Positions 1 through 9,088 of a stretch of DNA of 23,156 nucleotides are shown here, in pieces (position 1 is the first letter of the stretch; every line of letters begins with the position of its first letter). The translations under genes were made by a program, and so were the position numbers. The stretch spans positions 1 through 23,156 of the forward strand of contig LRSR01014332.1 of the NCBI GenBank assembly GCA_001579985.1, written 5' to 3'. The notes below the pieces were generated by a model, which worked only from the letters and a program-made list of their open reading frames with translations, had not been told where the DNA came from and ran no database searches. This DNA is from Hypsibius dujardini. Lineage: Eukaryota > Tardigrada > Eutardigrada > Parachela > Hypsibiidae.

Positions 1-559
1 GGTTGATTGATTGATTGATTGAGTAGCCTGAATAGCATGTTGAATAACATGACATCGGGTCGGTTGATTGGTCAGTTGATTAGTGGATAGATGGTATTTT
101 TTATTGGAGATTCTGTGTTTGATTAATTGGTTCGTTGATTGTTTTTCCTTTGGCCCTTCTATATGATTATTGCATCTGTTTAGCTTTTAAAAATAATTTG
201 GTCGGCTGATGTAGTTGTCAAGCAGCCGGTAGGCTGCTCGTAGACAGATGTCCTCTACATCTCCAAAGATGGATTGATTGATCAATTTGATTGTCATGCA
301 TCAGATTGTGATTGATCGGTCACGATGAAGTAAAATCTGTCTGACCATCTGGGATTTTTCAGTATTCGCGCAATGAGAAAGAGTTGTAGATTTTTTTGTA
401 CTTTGCAGGTTTTATTTTTGCGTTCGTGCCTGCCTGGTGCCGGCTTACTGCTGTAGAACTTCGTGTCGGAACGGAGCTGATTCACTTCGGTTGTCCGTGA
501 CAATTGATTGCGCCGTGCGTCCTCACTGGACACTTCCTTTCATCTCGATTTCACGTACG
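1..559. other. Upstream intergenic region with (TTGA)n tract
   Basis: No gene is recognisable here. Positions 2-22 hold a pure TTGA tetranucleotide run, and degenerate TTGATTGA motifs recur to about 300. Both strands carry only short ORFs without family resemblance. The last 100 bases are presumably promoter and 5' UTR of the UNC50 gene that starts at 560. No TATA box is evident there. Confidence 0.5.
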
Positions 560-1740
560 ATGGCAGTAACCATCACTTTCCCCGAGTCATGCCTGTGCAG
601 CACCGAGCGGCTGACCGCGGCGGCAAAGAGGTGGCGATTCTTACGGAAACTCAAACGCTACGACCAGATGGACTTTCAGTTTGCTCTCTGGCAGGTTTGT
701 GTGCTCCGGACATGCATTGCGTGGTGGTCAAGTCAAACACTTTCAAATCGTACTGTGTACTTGAGCAGAAATGGAACTTTTGAGACTGATTTGACCGTCT
801 AATGGGGTTGTGGTCAAGTAATAATGAGGGAGATGATTTTACTTTGAACAAGGAAATGATTGATTGATCGATTAGAGGATTAGTGTTCACAAACTTATCA
901 CGTTACTGCAGAATTTACTGTGTATGTAGTAATTAGCTAAGGTAGTTATGGGTGGCTTCCAGGTCGTATCAGTACAAAACCATCTCGAGGGAATCTAAAC
1001 TAGATTAAGCAGTTGACTGATAAATGTGTTATTTACAGTAATCGTGGGGATTGCCTTAATCCCATCCTGCCTTTACGTCATGCGTAACCGCAGAAGGGCA
1101 AAAGCATCTGTTCTTTTTGCAGATGGTACACCTCATAATAGGCCCGCGGAAAGTATACCGCAACTTTGTCAGCCGGAAGGAGACGAAAAATCAGTTTGCC
1201 CGCGACGACCCAGCATTCCTTGTGCTGCTCGCCGGCTTCCTCTGCCTCTCATCCGGCCTTATCACCCTCGTCCTCGGGCTCGGCTTCCTCGGCTTCGTCA
1301 AATTCTTCCTCTGGTCCGTCTTCGTCGACTGCATCGCGACCGGTCTGGTCGTGGCCACCGTAATGTGGGCCATCACTAACCAATTTTTCCGCGCCGATCC
1401 TGCCCTGGACGTGGAATGGGGCTACTCTTTTGACATCCACCTGAACGGGACGTTTGCCTTTCTCGTCTTTATTCACATTCTCCAGCCGCTGTTCTACTAC
1501 CCTGTGCTGAATGCGTGGGACTTTGTCGGGACGTTTCTGTCCAACACGCTTTATCTATTGGCGTGTACCTATTACCTGTATATCACCTTTTTAGGGTACT
1601 CTTCGGTGCCGTTTTTGAAGAGCACTAAGAGGCTGCTTTCCGTCTTTCCCATCATGGTACTTTTATATATTGTTTCTTTGTCGGTCGGGTGGAACATTTC
1701 ACGGACAGTGATGAATTTCTATCATTACCGGGTGATGTAG
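560..1740 (+). CDS. unc-50: Protein unc-50 homolog (UNC50), two exons
   Basis: Exons are 560-694 and 1123-1740, joined in phase 0 at CAG|GTTTGT and TTTGCAG|ATG, giving 250 aa (human about 259). UNC50 is a multi-pass inner-nuclear-membrane/Golgi protein needed for trafficking of nicotinic acetylcholine receptors and other cargo. Exon 1 carries the conserved KRWRFLRKL and YDQMDFQFALWQ block. Exon 2 carries VYRNF, ARDDPAFLVLL, DVEWGYSFDIHLN, the YITFLGYS motif and the C-terminal FYHYRV signature. About five hydrophobic segments are visible in exon 2. The start at 560 is the ATG nearest the conserved block; an in-frame ATG at 437 would add 41 low-complexity residues with no family match. The gene converges on XRCC2, with 144 bp between stop codons. 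Identity is secure; the exact N-terminus is less so. Confidence 0.95.
695..1122 (+). other. UNC50 intron 1
   Basis: This 428-nt intron separates the two UNC50 exons. It has a GTTTGT donor and a pyrimidine-rich TTCTTTTTGCAG acceptor. It holds a short TGATTGATTGATCGATT tract near 857 and otherwise nothing recognisable. Confidence 0.8.
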
Positions 1741-1884
1741 ACAGACTCTGAATACACATTGTAAAATCTCTATTTTTTTCTTCTTTTTCCGTTATAAACG
1801 GCTATAAGCTTGATGAATTGGTGAAAACATCTGACGGCACGGGCAATACTAAACTAATTCTATGTTCCAAGTTCCATCACCACT

Positions 1885-3015
1885 TTAGCGCCGGACAAGT
1901 TTAGTCGGGAACACTTCCCTGGAGAGATTATAGACATTTTCGCCATTCCCATCACAGACTATCCCCTGCAAGTGCCCGTCTACGCGACTGATTTCGGTGA
2001 TGACTCGGACTGTGGGAAGTTTCGCCCAAATTGTGCCCATAAAATCGTCGTGGTAAGTCTTTGTCGCCCGATCAACGACGCCTTCCTGCTTTGCGGACGT
2101 CGACGGTCCGGTCTGCCGGTTCCGGAAAAGCGTTTGCCGTGTCACGACGACGGGTATCTCAAATTCCGCGTGGATGCGGGCTATCAAGTCGGAGAGTTTG
2201 GCGTATGCGAGGTTGCCGGCAAAGGGTTTGTCGGCAGAGTACGCAGAGGTTTTTGCCATGACTGACCAATGAAATGCTGTGACGCTGTCGATGCAGATTA
2301 ACGCTACATCCGGCCGGTTATGAAGCGTCAGTTCCAGTTGTTGCAACGCCAGAATGAATTGATCTGTAAGAAATTTCTGACAAATCAAGTGGTCATGGTC
2401 ATCGATCAAGAGAAACGAATCAGACGTGAACAAGACCTTCAATCAACCAATCAATCAACCACGTTGCATACCAACCAAAGCTGAAACATTGGACCACTTC
2501 CACTTTGTCGAGGAATTTCCGCATTTCACCCTCCGCAATGTGATCTTTCTCCTGAAGAATAGCATCCTCAATAATGCCAACAAGTCGGCCGAAGTTCCAC
2601 CTGTGATCCAGGTCAAGCAACACAACCTCGCCTCCACATCCACCCAAAGCGTGGTCCAAAACACAGCGAGCAACAATCTCAACCGTCAGCAGCGTCTTTC
2701 CCGAGCCGGAAAACCCGTTGATCTCCAACAATCCCGTTCGAACGAGGTGAATGTCAAGATCGAGGAATGCGGGGGAAATGTCGGGACGCTTGCGGACTCG
2801 GCAAAGCAGCTAAAAAAACAACAATCTCACGATTACACACGTGATAAAAACCTTGCGCTAACCGAGTCGAGCCATTACACTCGTTCGACGCATGGCTGTT
2901 ATACACAGCTCCGAGGTAAGTGCTTAATTCGGTCGGCGCAAAGGTTTTGCCACATGTGTGTGATAAAATTGATCGTTTTCTGGGTGCATACCTCTGCTGC
3001 GCTTTCCCATTCCAT
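1885..3015 (-). CDS. xrcc2: DNA repair protein XRCC2 (RAD51 paralog), three exons
   Basis: Reading the minus strand, exons are 3015-2992, 2809-2476 and 2363-1885. This gives 278 aa, against 280 in human. XRCC2 is a RAD51 paralog of the BCDX2 complex in homologous recombination. Exon 1 is only 24 nt (MEWESAAE) and joins LLCRVRKRP in phase 0, matching the family's ESGTELLARL N-terminus. The Walker A motif GFSGSGKT is at residues 40-47. LLDLDHRWNFGRL follows, then Walker B ALICIDSVTAFHW. Intron 2 needs an uncommon donor, TTTG|GTTGGT, with acceptor TTACAG. That choice alone keeps the frame and the family spacing; the stronger nearby GTATGC site would give an immediate stop. A palindromic MITE copy lies in intron 1. 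The gene is divergent from pICln. Confidence 0.93.
2834..2962. mobile_element. TA-flanked palindromic MITE, copy 1 (in XRCC2 intron 1)
   Basis: The termini are inverted repeats of the type CACACGTGGCAAAAACC. The left end reads CACACGTGATAAAAACC and the right end, reverse-complemented, CACACATGTGGCAAAACC. TA precedes the left end. Two relatives occur at 4505-4634 and 6706-6829. Inner arms also pair partly (CTAACCGAGT with ATTCGGTCGGCGC), so the transcript would fold on itself. There is no coding capacity. The TA flank suggests a Tc1/mariner-type mover; this is inference. Confidence 0.75.
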
Positions 3016-3416
3016 TTTGCAAGTAGGAAACAATAATAATGGTAAATATTTTTTACTTCCTTCCCTTCACCACAGTAAAAAAGAAGTACTTCGAAATCGA
3101 CAGTAAATGCAAAAGAAAAGAAGAATACAAAATAAGCGTGCACGTAAGTAATAAATTGGATACACAGAACAAATTCAATAAACAACCGAGCAGATCGGAT
3201 GAACAGTTAGAACTGACAACGAATTTACAGGAACAAACAATTAGTTTGTAGGAACAATCAGAAAATTCACAGGAACAACAGAACATATCGTTCGCGAGCA
3301 GCAAAATTCATTTTCTAGGTTCTATTTTTCAGTTTGTTTTCAAACGAAAGATTATTCTCGCCATTACTTTACTTTTTCAACTTTCCGCGTCATTATCCCG
3401 CACTCTTGCGCTTATA
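3016..3416. promoter_or_regulatory. Shared upstream region of divergent XRCC2 and pICln genes
   Basis: These 401 bp separate the XRCC2 start codon (minus strand) from the pICln start codon (plus strand) and must contain both promoters and 5' UTRs. The stretch is AT-rich, with repeated GGAACAA/GAACA motifs at about 3200-3290. I see no TATA box at a convincing position. The bidirectional-promoter role is inferred from geometry only. Confidence 0.45.
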
Positions 3417-4109
3417 ATGCGGCCTCTCACCGACCTCGCGGATCCGGTGGTGGGAATTCTTTTGGCCCAAAACAACGTGACAGCCAAAAACCGTACGGAG
3501 TCATACGGACCGGGAAGGCTCTTCGTCACCGAAGAGTACGTAATTCTCCCGAAATCTTACCCAAACTATCAAAGGCATCAGTCAAGGAACTTTTCTTTCA
3601 GGTGTGTGTACTGGATTTCGCCCGAACAGAAGGGCTTCGTGCTGTCGTACCTGGAGATCTCTCTGCATGCCATCAGTAAGGATCCCTCCAGTTTCCCCGA
3701 AGAGTGCATTTACGTGTTACTCGACAGCAACGAAGGGCAGTCCTCGTCAGACGACGAAGAAATGGAGGTCGAAAATGCTGGTAGTGTCAACGGAAACGGA
3801 AACGGGATGAGTGGAGGAGCGGCGGAACGGGAATTGTGTTTTGTGCCGGAAGACAAGTCAGCGTTGGATGCCATTTTTCAGGCCATGGCGAACGGCCAGG
3901 CTTTGCATCCCGACCCCGCGGACGCCGACTCGGAGGATGGGGAAGAGGACGATGCGGACGAGGGAATGGACGGGGAAGTACTGGATCAGGGCGCGGGGGA
4001 TATTCTGGCGGATGGCGCTCAGCAGGATGGGCAGTTTGATGATGATGAGGATGACGACGCGGCCGCCGGAGCGAATCATCATCAGCATTTCGGATCTGGT
4101 GATGCTTGA
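3417..4109 (+). CDS. Methylosome subunit pICln (CLNS1A homolog), two exons
   Basis: Exons are 3417-3535 and 3602-4109, joined GAAGA|GTACGT to TTCTTTCAG|GTGTGT in phase 2, giving 208 aa (human 237). pICln binds Sm proteins and PRMT5 and chaperones snRNP assembly in the cytosol. The PH-like fold is seen in GRLFVTEE, VYWISPEQKGFVLSYLEISLHAISKD and ECIYVLLDSN. An acidic loop follows, then the diagnostic block CFVPEDKSALDAIFQAM and GQALHPDP. The tail is very acidic (DDDEDDDAAAG) and shorter than in vertebrates: the family segment between QGQGDI and the terminal GQFED motif is almost absent. The 66-nt intron has no in-frame stop, so retention would yield a 230-aa form with 22 residues inserted in the PH fold. 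Family assignment is secure. Confidence 0.93.
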   Translation: MRPLTDLADPVVGILLAQNNVTAKNRTESYGPGRLFVTEEYVILPKSYPNYQRHQSRNFSFRCVYWISPEQKGFVLSYLEISLHAISKDPSSFPEECIYVLLDSNEGQSSSDDEEMEVENAGSVNGNGNGMSGGAAERELCFVPEDKSALDAIFQAMANGQALHPDPADADSEDGEEDDADEGMDGEVLDQGAGDILADGAQQDGQFDDDEDDDAAAGANHHQHFGSGDA

Positions 4110-4504
4110 TTTACTAGTATGTGGGAGTTGGCTGGTATACTTCTCTTTTGTGTGGCATGTTCGCGATTGTCAGCAAATTTAGATTAGGATTTGAGACCGA
4201 CGCACGGGGTTTAGTCTAGATTTTTCATTCCTTCCTTCCTCCTTCGTTTTTTGATTGATTAGAAGCCGGAGTATATCACATTGGCTTCTTCGATCAGAGT
4301 TTTTCTTGGCGAGTGAACAGTATATTGATGGCTATGCAGCATGCTCGATTTATCCGGTTATAATGTCTTTGCTTATCTACGGGAAGGTCCTCTGATTGAT
4401 TGATTTGTTTTGGCGAATATAGTATTGCTGTCACATTCCATGCGACATCGTTGATTGATTGATAACTCAACGGTCGCTGACTTACTGTACATATACGCTG
4501 TTGC

Positions 4505-4634
4505 TACACACGTGGCAAAATTCTTGCGCTTACCGAGTTAAGCACTTTAACTCGTGACTGTGTACAGCAGCCAACAGCCATGAGTCGAACGAGTGTAATG
4601 GCTTAATCGGTTAGTGCAAGGTTTTTGCCAAAAG
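4505..4634. mobile_element. TA-flanked palindromic MITE, copy 2
   Basis: The left terminus CACACGTGGCAAAA is preceded by TA. The right side carries GGTTAGTGCAAGGTTTTTGCCA, the inverted counterpart. The outermost right bases have diverged or been lost after 4630. The interior shares CGAACGAGTGTAATGGCTTAA with copies 1 and 3. It lies between genes. Confidence 0.75.
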
Positions 4635-5144
4635 GCCGGATAGAAATAACGCATTGGGTTTAGCGTTGGTTGATTGATTTTTCTGGACCAAAAGAACTTA
4701 GGACAACTTTGCCGATTCCAGGATGTTTTCCATCTTAATTGTTTACCCTCGGCTAAAATATAAACAACTCTTCATAGACCTAAAATTGTTCTGCGTAGAT
4801 TACAGCAAAATAGTTTTCAGTTAGATTAAAAAAGCCAGGGGAGCACAGTGAGGGGATAAAGGAACTAGGTCCTGATCTTTCGCGACAGAAACTTGCATTT
4901 TCAGGTTAGCTAAATTCCTTCTAATTAATCGGAAAGATGCTCCCGGGTCCCAAATATTTTGAAATTAAAACTGGAAAGTTGTGGGAATCAAAATTACTCA
5001 AAAACGGCTTAAAGAATTAAAATATTCCACTATGTCCAGCTCGTAGACAACTTACGTAGAAATGGGAAATCTATGTAAGTTGTAAATGGCAAACAAACAG
5101 AGCATACGGAAAACGGTAGCGCGCGTAGCCAAAAATGTATGTCA

Positions 5145-5295
5145 TGTACTGCCGCGATTAAACCGGTCACTTTTTTCTCCGGGCAGCGCGTTCGACCTGT
5201 GTGAGTGTGAGTGTGTGAGTGTGTGTGCTCACTCAACACACAGGCGCGTGTGACGGAGGCGTGGCTAAAGTGACCGGTTTAATCGCGGCAGTACA
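5145..5295. mobile_element. 151-bp MITE with near-perfect terminal inverted repeats
   Basis: Positions 5146-5173 and 5267-5294 are exact reverse complements over 28 bp (the left arm begins GTACTGCCGCGATTAAACCG). One further base matches on the outside. The 93-nt loop holds a GTGTGAGTG run. Flanks are GTATGTCA (5137-5144) and GTATGTCT (5296-5303), a 7-of-8 match that looks like an 8-bp target-site duplication. An 8-bp duplication and short TIRs suit a hAT-type non-autonomous element. It ends just before an in-frame ATG (5298) of the CENP-B-like gene. Confidence 0.8.
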
Positions 5296-5489
5296 GTATG
5301 TCTATTCAAGTCGGTATGTTGGCGGGCGAAATCTCTCTAACTAATCAATTACTCGTTGTTTGCAGTGCGCTGATTGATGGTAACAGAAAAAGAGTCAGGC
5401 GCAATCAGCTTAACCTTTTCTCTCTGGCTGCCATTCAAATTTATGCGACAAATCATAAAAGTGCTTTTTCACTAGCGCACTTCTCAGAA

Positions 5490-6602
5490 ATGGCTGCTAG
5501 TCCAGTGAATGTTGCAAGACTGCTACTGGAATGGTATAACCCCTTTGAAGCGGTGGATTTCGCTGGCAGTCCGGAAGAGTTAAACCTCAGAGACAAGTTA
5601 CGAGGTAATCAATCAATCAATCGATCAATAAGTAATAACACTTACATCTGATTATTCTCATGGGAAACCCCTTGTAAACTAACTTTATCTTGCAATCTTT
5701 CTGCACAGATATCCTCGATGAAGCGGTTAAATTGTCAAGTCGCAACCATCCTGCAGAGGACGAGATGATCGGCACTGATGCTGCGGAAGAGAACGAAGAT
5801 AAACACGGAGATGATGAGGATGAAGATTGCAGTCATTCGTCCGAACCGTCGGAGGAGATGGAGATGGACTCGGACGTAGATTACGTAGAGAGTGAGGATG
5901 GTGTTCGTCGAAGCAAAATCACGCCAGTTGATCTGGAGTACAAACGGAAGGCGGTCGAGTTTTGGCTGAACGGCAACTCCAAGAAGAGGCGGACATTCGC
6001 CAGCGTACGGAACTCCTTCAGGAAAGTGCAGTGCGACAAAACGTTGCGCGCCTGGGCGAAGCAGTTGCAGTCAGGCTCAAGATTTGACAAGCTCAATGTC
6101 ATTCGGGAGAAAGTGCTCGCCAGCGTTCAGGCAGCCAAAGCCTCCAGGTAAGTTACGTGGCATTGGATATCCTCACTTGATTGGTGGATTGATTGTTTTT
6201 GTTACGTGGCATTGTATATCCGTACTTGATTGGTGGATTGATTGTGTTGGTTACGTGGCATTGGATATCCTCACTTGATTGGTGGATTGTTTGTGTTTGT
6301 TGCTTGACTGTCTAACACAGAATTTCAGGAGCTTGATTGACTGATTTCTGCTTTCTCCCTACAGGACGTTGATACACGATATTGACATTCAACGATGGGC
6401 TGAGGCGGCGAATGCAGATGTCGGTTTGGCGGGATTTAAAGCGTCCACGGGGTGGGTGAGAGCATTCAAGAAGGCGAGCGGCCTCTGTTCGATCCCGGTT
6501 AAGAAACTATTGTCTAATGTCCACCAAGAACGACTGGCCGATACAGTTCAAGTGGAATCCCTGGGCCAAGTTGAAGCTCCTGGCATTCCTGCAGTCGAAT
6601 AG
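5490..6602 (+). CDS. CENP-B/Tigger-type HTH DNA-binding protein, three exons
   Basis: Exons are 5490-5604, 5709-6147 and 6365-6602, all phase-consistent, giving 263 aa. Residues about 55-104 are strongly acidic with Ser. Residues about 108-160 (KITPVDLEYKRKAVEFW to LRAWAKQL) resemble the first, Psq-like HTH of CENP-B/Tigger proteins. Residues 186-225 (TLIHDIDIQRWAEAAN, GLAGFKASTGWVRAFKK) are a CENPB-type Tc5 HTH, including the typical GFKAS-GW-FKK signature. The stop follows 40 residues later, so no DDE transposase domain is present: this is either a host DNA-binding gene of transposon origin or a truncated element. The start is uncertain. ATG 5490 gives a plausible N-terminus (MAASPVNVARLL), while the frame stays open back to ATG 5298, which overlaps a MITE target duplication. 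Three exons with good splice sites favour a host gene. Confidence 0.8.
6152..6298. repeat. Three tandem 49-bp repeats in CENP-B-like intron 2
   Basis: Units begin at 6152, 6201 and 6250, each starting GTTACGTGGCATTG and ending with a TTGGTGGATTG core. They are exactly 49 bp each with a few substitutions. The array starts 4 nt after the exon end and fills two thirds of the 217-nt intron. Units 1 and 3 share GGATATCCTCACTTG, while unit 2 differs at three positions there. Confidence 0.95.
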
Positions 6603-7008
6603 GTCCTTTGTGACCGCTTCATCTCCTCTGTGTGTTGTTGTTGTTTCAAGTTTCAGTGCAACTCATCGCAATTACTAATAATTTCAATTCTCTGCAAGTT
6701 TTGCCTACACACGTGGCAAAAACCTTGCGGTGACCGAATTACGCACTTTAACTCGTGTATGTGTACAACAGCCATGCAACGAGTGTAGTGGCTTAACTCG
6801 GTTAGCGCAGGGTTTTTGCCACGCGTGTATAAGGAACTTAAGTAAAACTGCAAATGCTCTCTGCATTTGAACAAGCCTCTCAATGGTTCATCTGCGTGAT
6901 CGCGATTCTGATTGTTCTTCAAATAGGCTTGTCCAACAACACGAAAACTCGCTTAGTCGAGCTTACAAGTATGCAGAATAGTGATACAAAAGCGGGATTA
7001 TTTCAAAG
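6603..7008. other. Convergent intergenic region CENP-B-like / PSMD13
   Basis: This gap of about 400 bp lies between two convergent stop codons and must contain both 3' UTRs. Its main content is the palindromic MITE copy at 6706-6829. I see no RNA gene. Confidence 0.6.
6706..6829. mobile_element. TA-flanked palindromic MITE, copy 3 (best preserved)
   Basis: Outer ends TACACACGTGGCAAAAACC and GGTTTTTGCCACGCGTGTA are inverted repeats with one mismatch in 19 bp. TA sits at both borders, as expected of a TA duplication. Inner portions CTTTAACTCG and GGCTTAACTCGG and the central ACAGCCATGCAACGAGTGTAG are shared with the two other copies. The element lies in the probable 3' UTR zone of two convergent genes. 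Confidence 0.8.
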
Positions 7009-9088
7009 TTAAACAGCAGCTAGCATTTCGGATCCCTTGGCCTGGATCATTCTTTCCATCGAGACGACATCGTTGCACCATTCCCTCATGTTGTTGGTGA
7101 GGTTCGAGATCTGCAACACGGAAGATCGATTGATTTTTCGTTCTGTTCGTGGATAAAGCATTCAGCGCGTGAGGCCTTGAAATTCTTCACGGACCTGATC
7201 CATATTCAGTATGCGAGGCTTGACCCAGGTCATGTGGAAGACGCGAGCCACCTCGTCAATGTCACCGCGGATTAACTTCAAGGACAGGCCTCTCATTAAT
7301 AGCAATTCCACCTGTACGCGAGGAATGAGAGACGAGAACGGGTTATTATACCAACCGGAGCCAGAAGTTACCAACTACTAACCTGGTCGCCGGCAACCTG
7401 CGTTATCTGCGCAATCTCATCGAAGGAAAGATCCCGATCATGAGGCGGACGCTTAAATCCCATCTGCAAGATAGAAAAAAGTTAAATGCCAATTTGAAAC
7501 AGCAGTATCGCCGGTCTTACTTCCACGATAGCCATCAGTCGCAACTTCTCCGACATCTCTTTCTGCAGTTTAACCGATTCCGGCTGTAAAACAACTTCAG
7601 TGGACAAAAAGAACTAACCAGATAAGACACGGATTTCCAGAATGACCCAACGCCTTTTTAAGCGACTTACAATTTGGCTAGCCCACTGGCCCTTCAGTCG
7701 TTCAAAGGCCTTTTGATCACCGTAGTTGAATGCTTCCAGCGATTTCAGAAGCCAATCGTACTTGGGATTCTGCAGCGCTTGGGCGATCGGGTGGACAAGC
7801 TACAGGAGACACGCCCACAATACTGTACTGCACATCCGGACAACTAGATGAGTCGTTCGTAAGAAAAGTCTCACCAGTTCTCCAAAGCTGTAAACACCTT
7901 CACCGAGGATCGCAGCGATGGCCAGACGTTCCGCCTTCACTCGCTTCTCTTCGGCTGAAGCAGAGGGGAAATGGTCGCAAGGTAACAACAGGCTAAGAAC
8001 TGAGCGTGGCAGAAAGGGAACATACAGGACAACTTCTCCAGATTGGCGCAACCGAGGTATTTCAGCGCTTCGTGAAAGTACTCGGCATGGGTTCCCTCCA
8101 GTCGATAGTATTCACTGCTGAGCTCGTAGAACTGCGGGTGCGCCAGAGTGACGTCGTCGATGCCGCGCAGCTTCTTTTCCGTCTCTTCTAACAGCGTCTA
8201 CAAAGTACATACAACCATATCCGAACTGCAGTCACAGGGGTACAATTTCAAAGAAGCACTATTTGCCGAGGAATACCTTCACAGCCGGGAAGTCCTTCTT
8301 GTGCAAGAGCGCAGAGCCAATCTGCGTGGAAAGAATGCAGTCGGCCGGGACGTCTTGGGCAGTATTCTTCAGCTTTTTCTTTGCGGCCTCCAGAAATGCC
8401 ACCGCCTCATCCGGACTGTCTGCAATAGGGGGAAATGTGAGTGAGTGTAGGTGAAATGGCGCAGCAAAATCAGCGAAAAGTGTCACGTACTCGGGTAGAT
8501 CTTGGAGGAGAGAAACACCGCCGTTTCCGCCAGTTTGTAAGGTCCCATCCTGCAAATCAACTTCACTGATGAAACAGGCAAACAAACGATCAAGTGACCA
8601 CTCGCGGTTAGAGAAATAAACATCAGTGCACAATATTACCAACTTATCAATCAATCAATTTGAATCAGCGTAAAATACATTTTGTCGCCAATTCAACAAT
8701 CAATCAACAGCGCGAATGCTGTATTAGCGTTTTGCTAAAACAACGTACTTGGGCTCCATGTCCTGGACGAATTTCTTGTAAAACTGTAAAATCAAAGGCG
8801 TTAATCGAATGGTTAGTTAAGTTATCGAATGTCGAATGGGTTACTTCGAGGTAGCCGCCAGCACTGGCGATAAAAGCGTCATCTCTGAGAAGGTCTGTCA
8901 GCTTCTGGGAGATCTGATACCACAACCTGAAAACAGCCCATCCTGTTTTTCATGAATTTCACATCCAATCTCCATTTCATCACCACTTACTTCTTGCCGT
9001 AATGCTCGTTCAGGTCCATCCATTTGTCCTTCTGGGCATTTTCTGCGTTGGCTGCCTGCTTGGTAGAAAGATAATCGGCTGTCGCCAT
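7009..9088 (-). CDS. psmd13: 26S proteasome non-ATPase regulatory subunit 13 (PSMD13/Rpn9), 12 exons
   Basis: Minus-strand exons are 9088-8991, 8926-8845, 8783-8749, 8549-8491, 8419-8277, 8197-8026, 7954-7875, 7799-7671, 7583-7521, 7463-7383, 7311-7195 and 7110-7009. All phases close, giving 386 aa (human 376). Rpn9 is a structural PCI-domain subunit of the 19S lid. Family landmarks run in order: HYGKKLWYQ; SSKIYPNSPDEAVAFLE; HPQFYELSSEYYR; ILGEGVYSFGELLVHP; LSFDEIAQIT; VELLLMRGLSLKLIRGDIDEV; HMTWVKPRIL; and the terminal REWCNDVVSMERMI. The PCI/winged-helix portion is about residues 170-350. The exon 11 donor is a non-consensus CAG|GTCCGT; using it restores the family C-terminus, whereas read-through stops 11 residues later. 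Introns are mostly 60-200 nt. It converges on the CENP-B-like gene. Confidence 0.96.

Larger units (their letters stand above)
4110..5489. other. Intergenic region pICln to CENP-B-like gene
   Basis: No convincing gene lies here. The stretch contains TTGATTGA motifs at about 4251, 4395, 4450 and 4670, a palindromic MITE copy at 4505-4634 and a 151-bp inverted-repeat element at 5145-5295. The remainder is AT-rich single-copy-looking DNA. An acceptor-like TTGTTTGCAG at about 5356-5365 hints that a 5' exon of the downstream gene may begin near 5366, but I cannot place its upstream exon. Confidence 0.5.

Noticed and set aside
6152-6298. Regular repeats considered as CRISPR-like
   Set aside because: Units are directly tandem without spacers, only three, and in an animal intron.
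7162-7194. PSMD13 C-terminus ending REEFQGLTR by read-through of exon 11
   Set aside because: Using the weak donor at 7194 adds exon 12, whose REWCNDVVSMERM matches the family C-terminus precisely, so read-through is not the main product.
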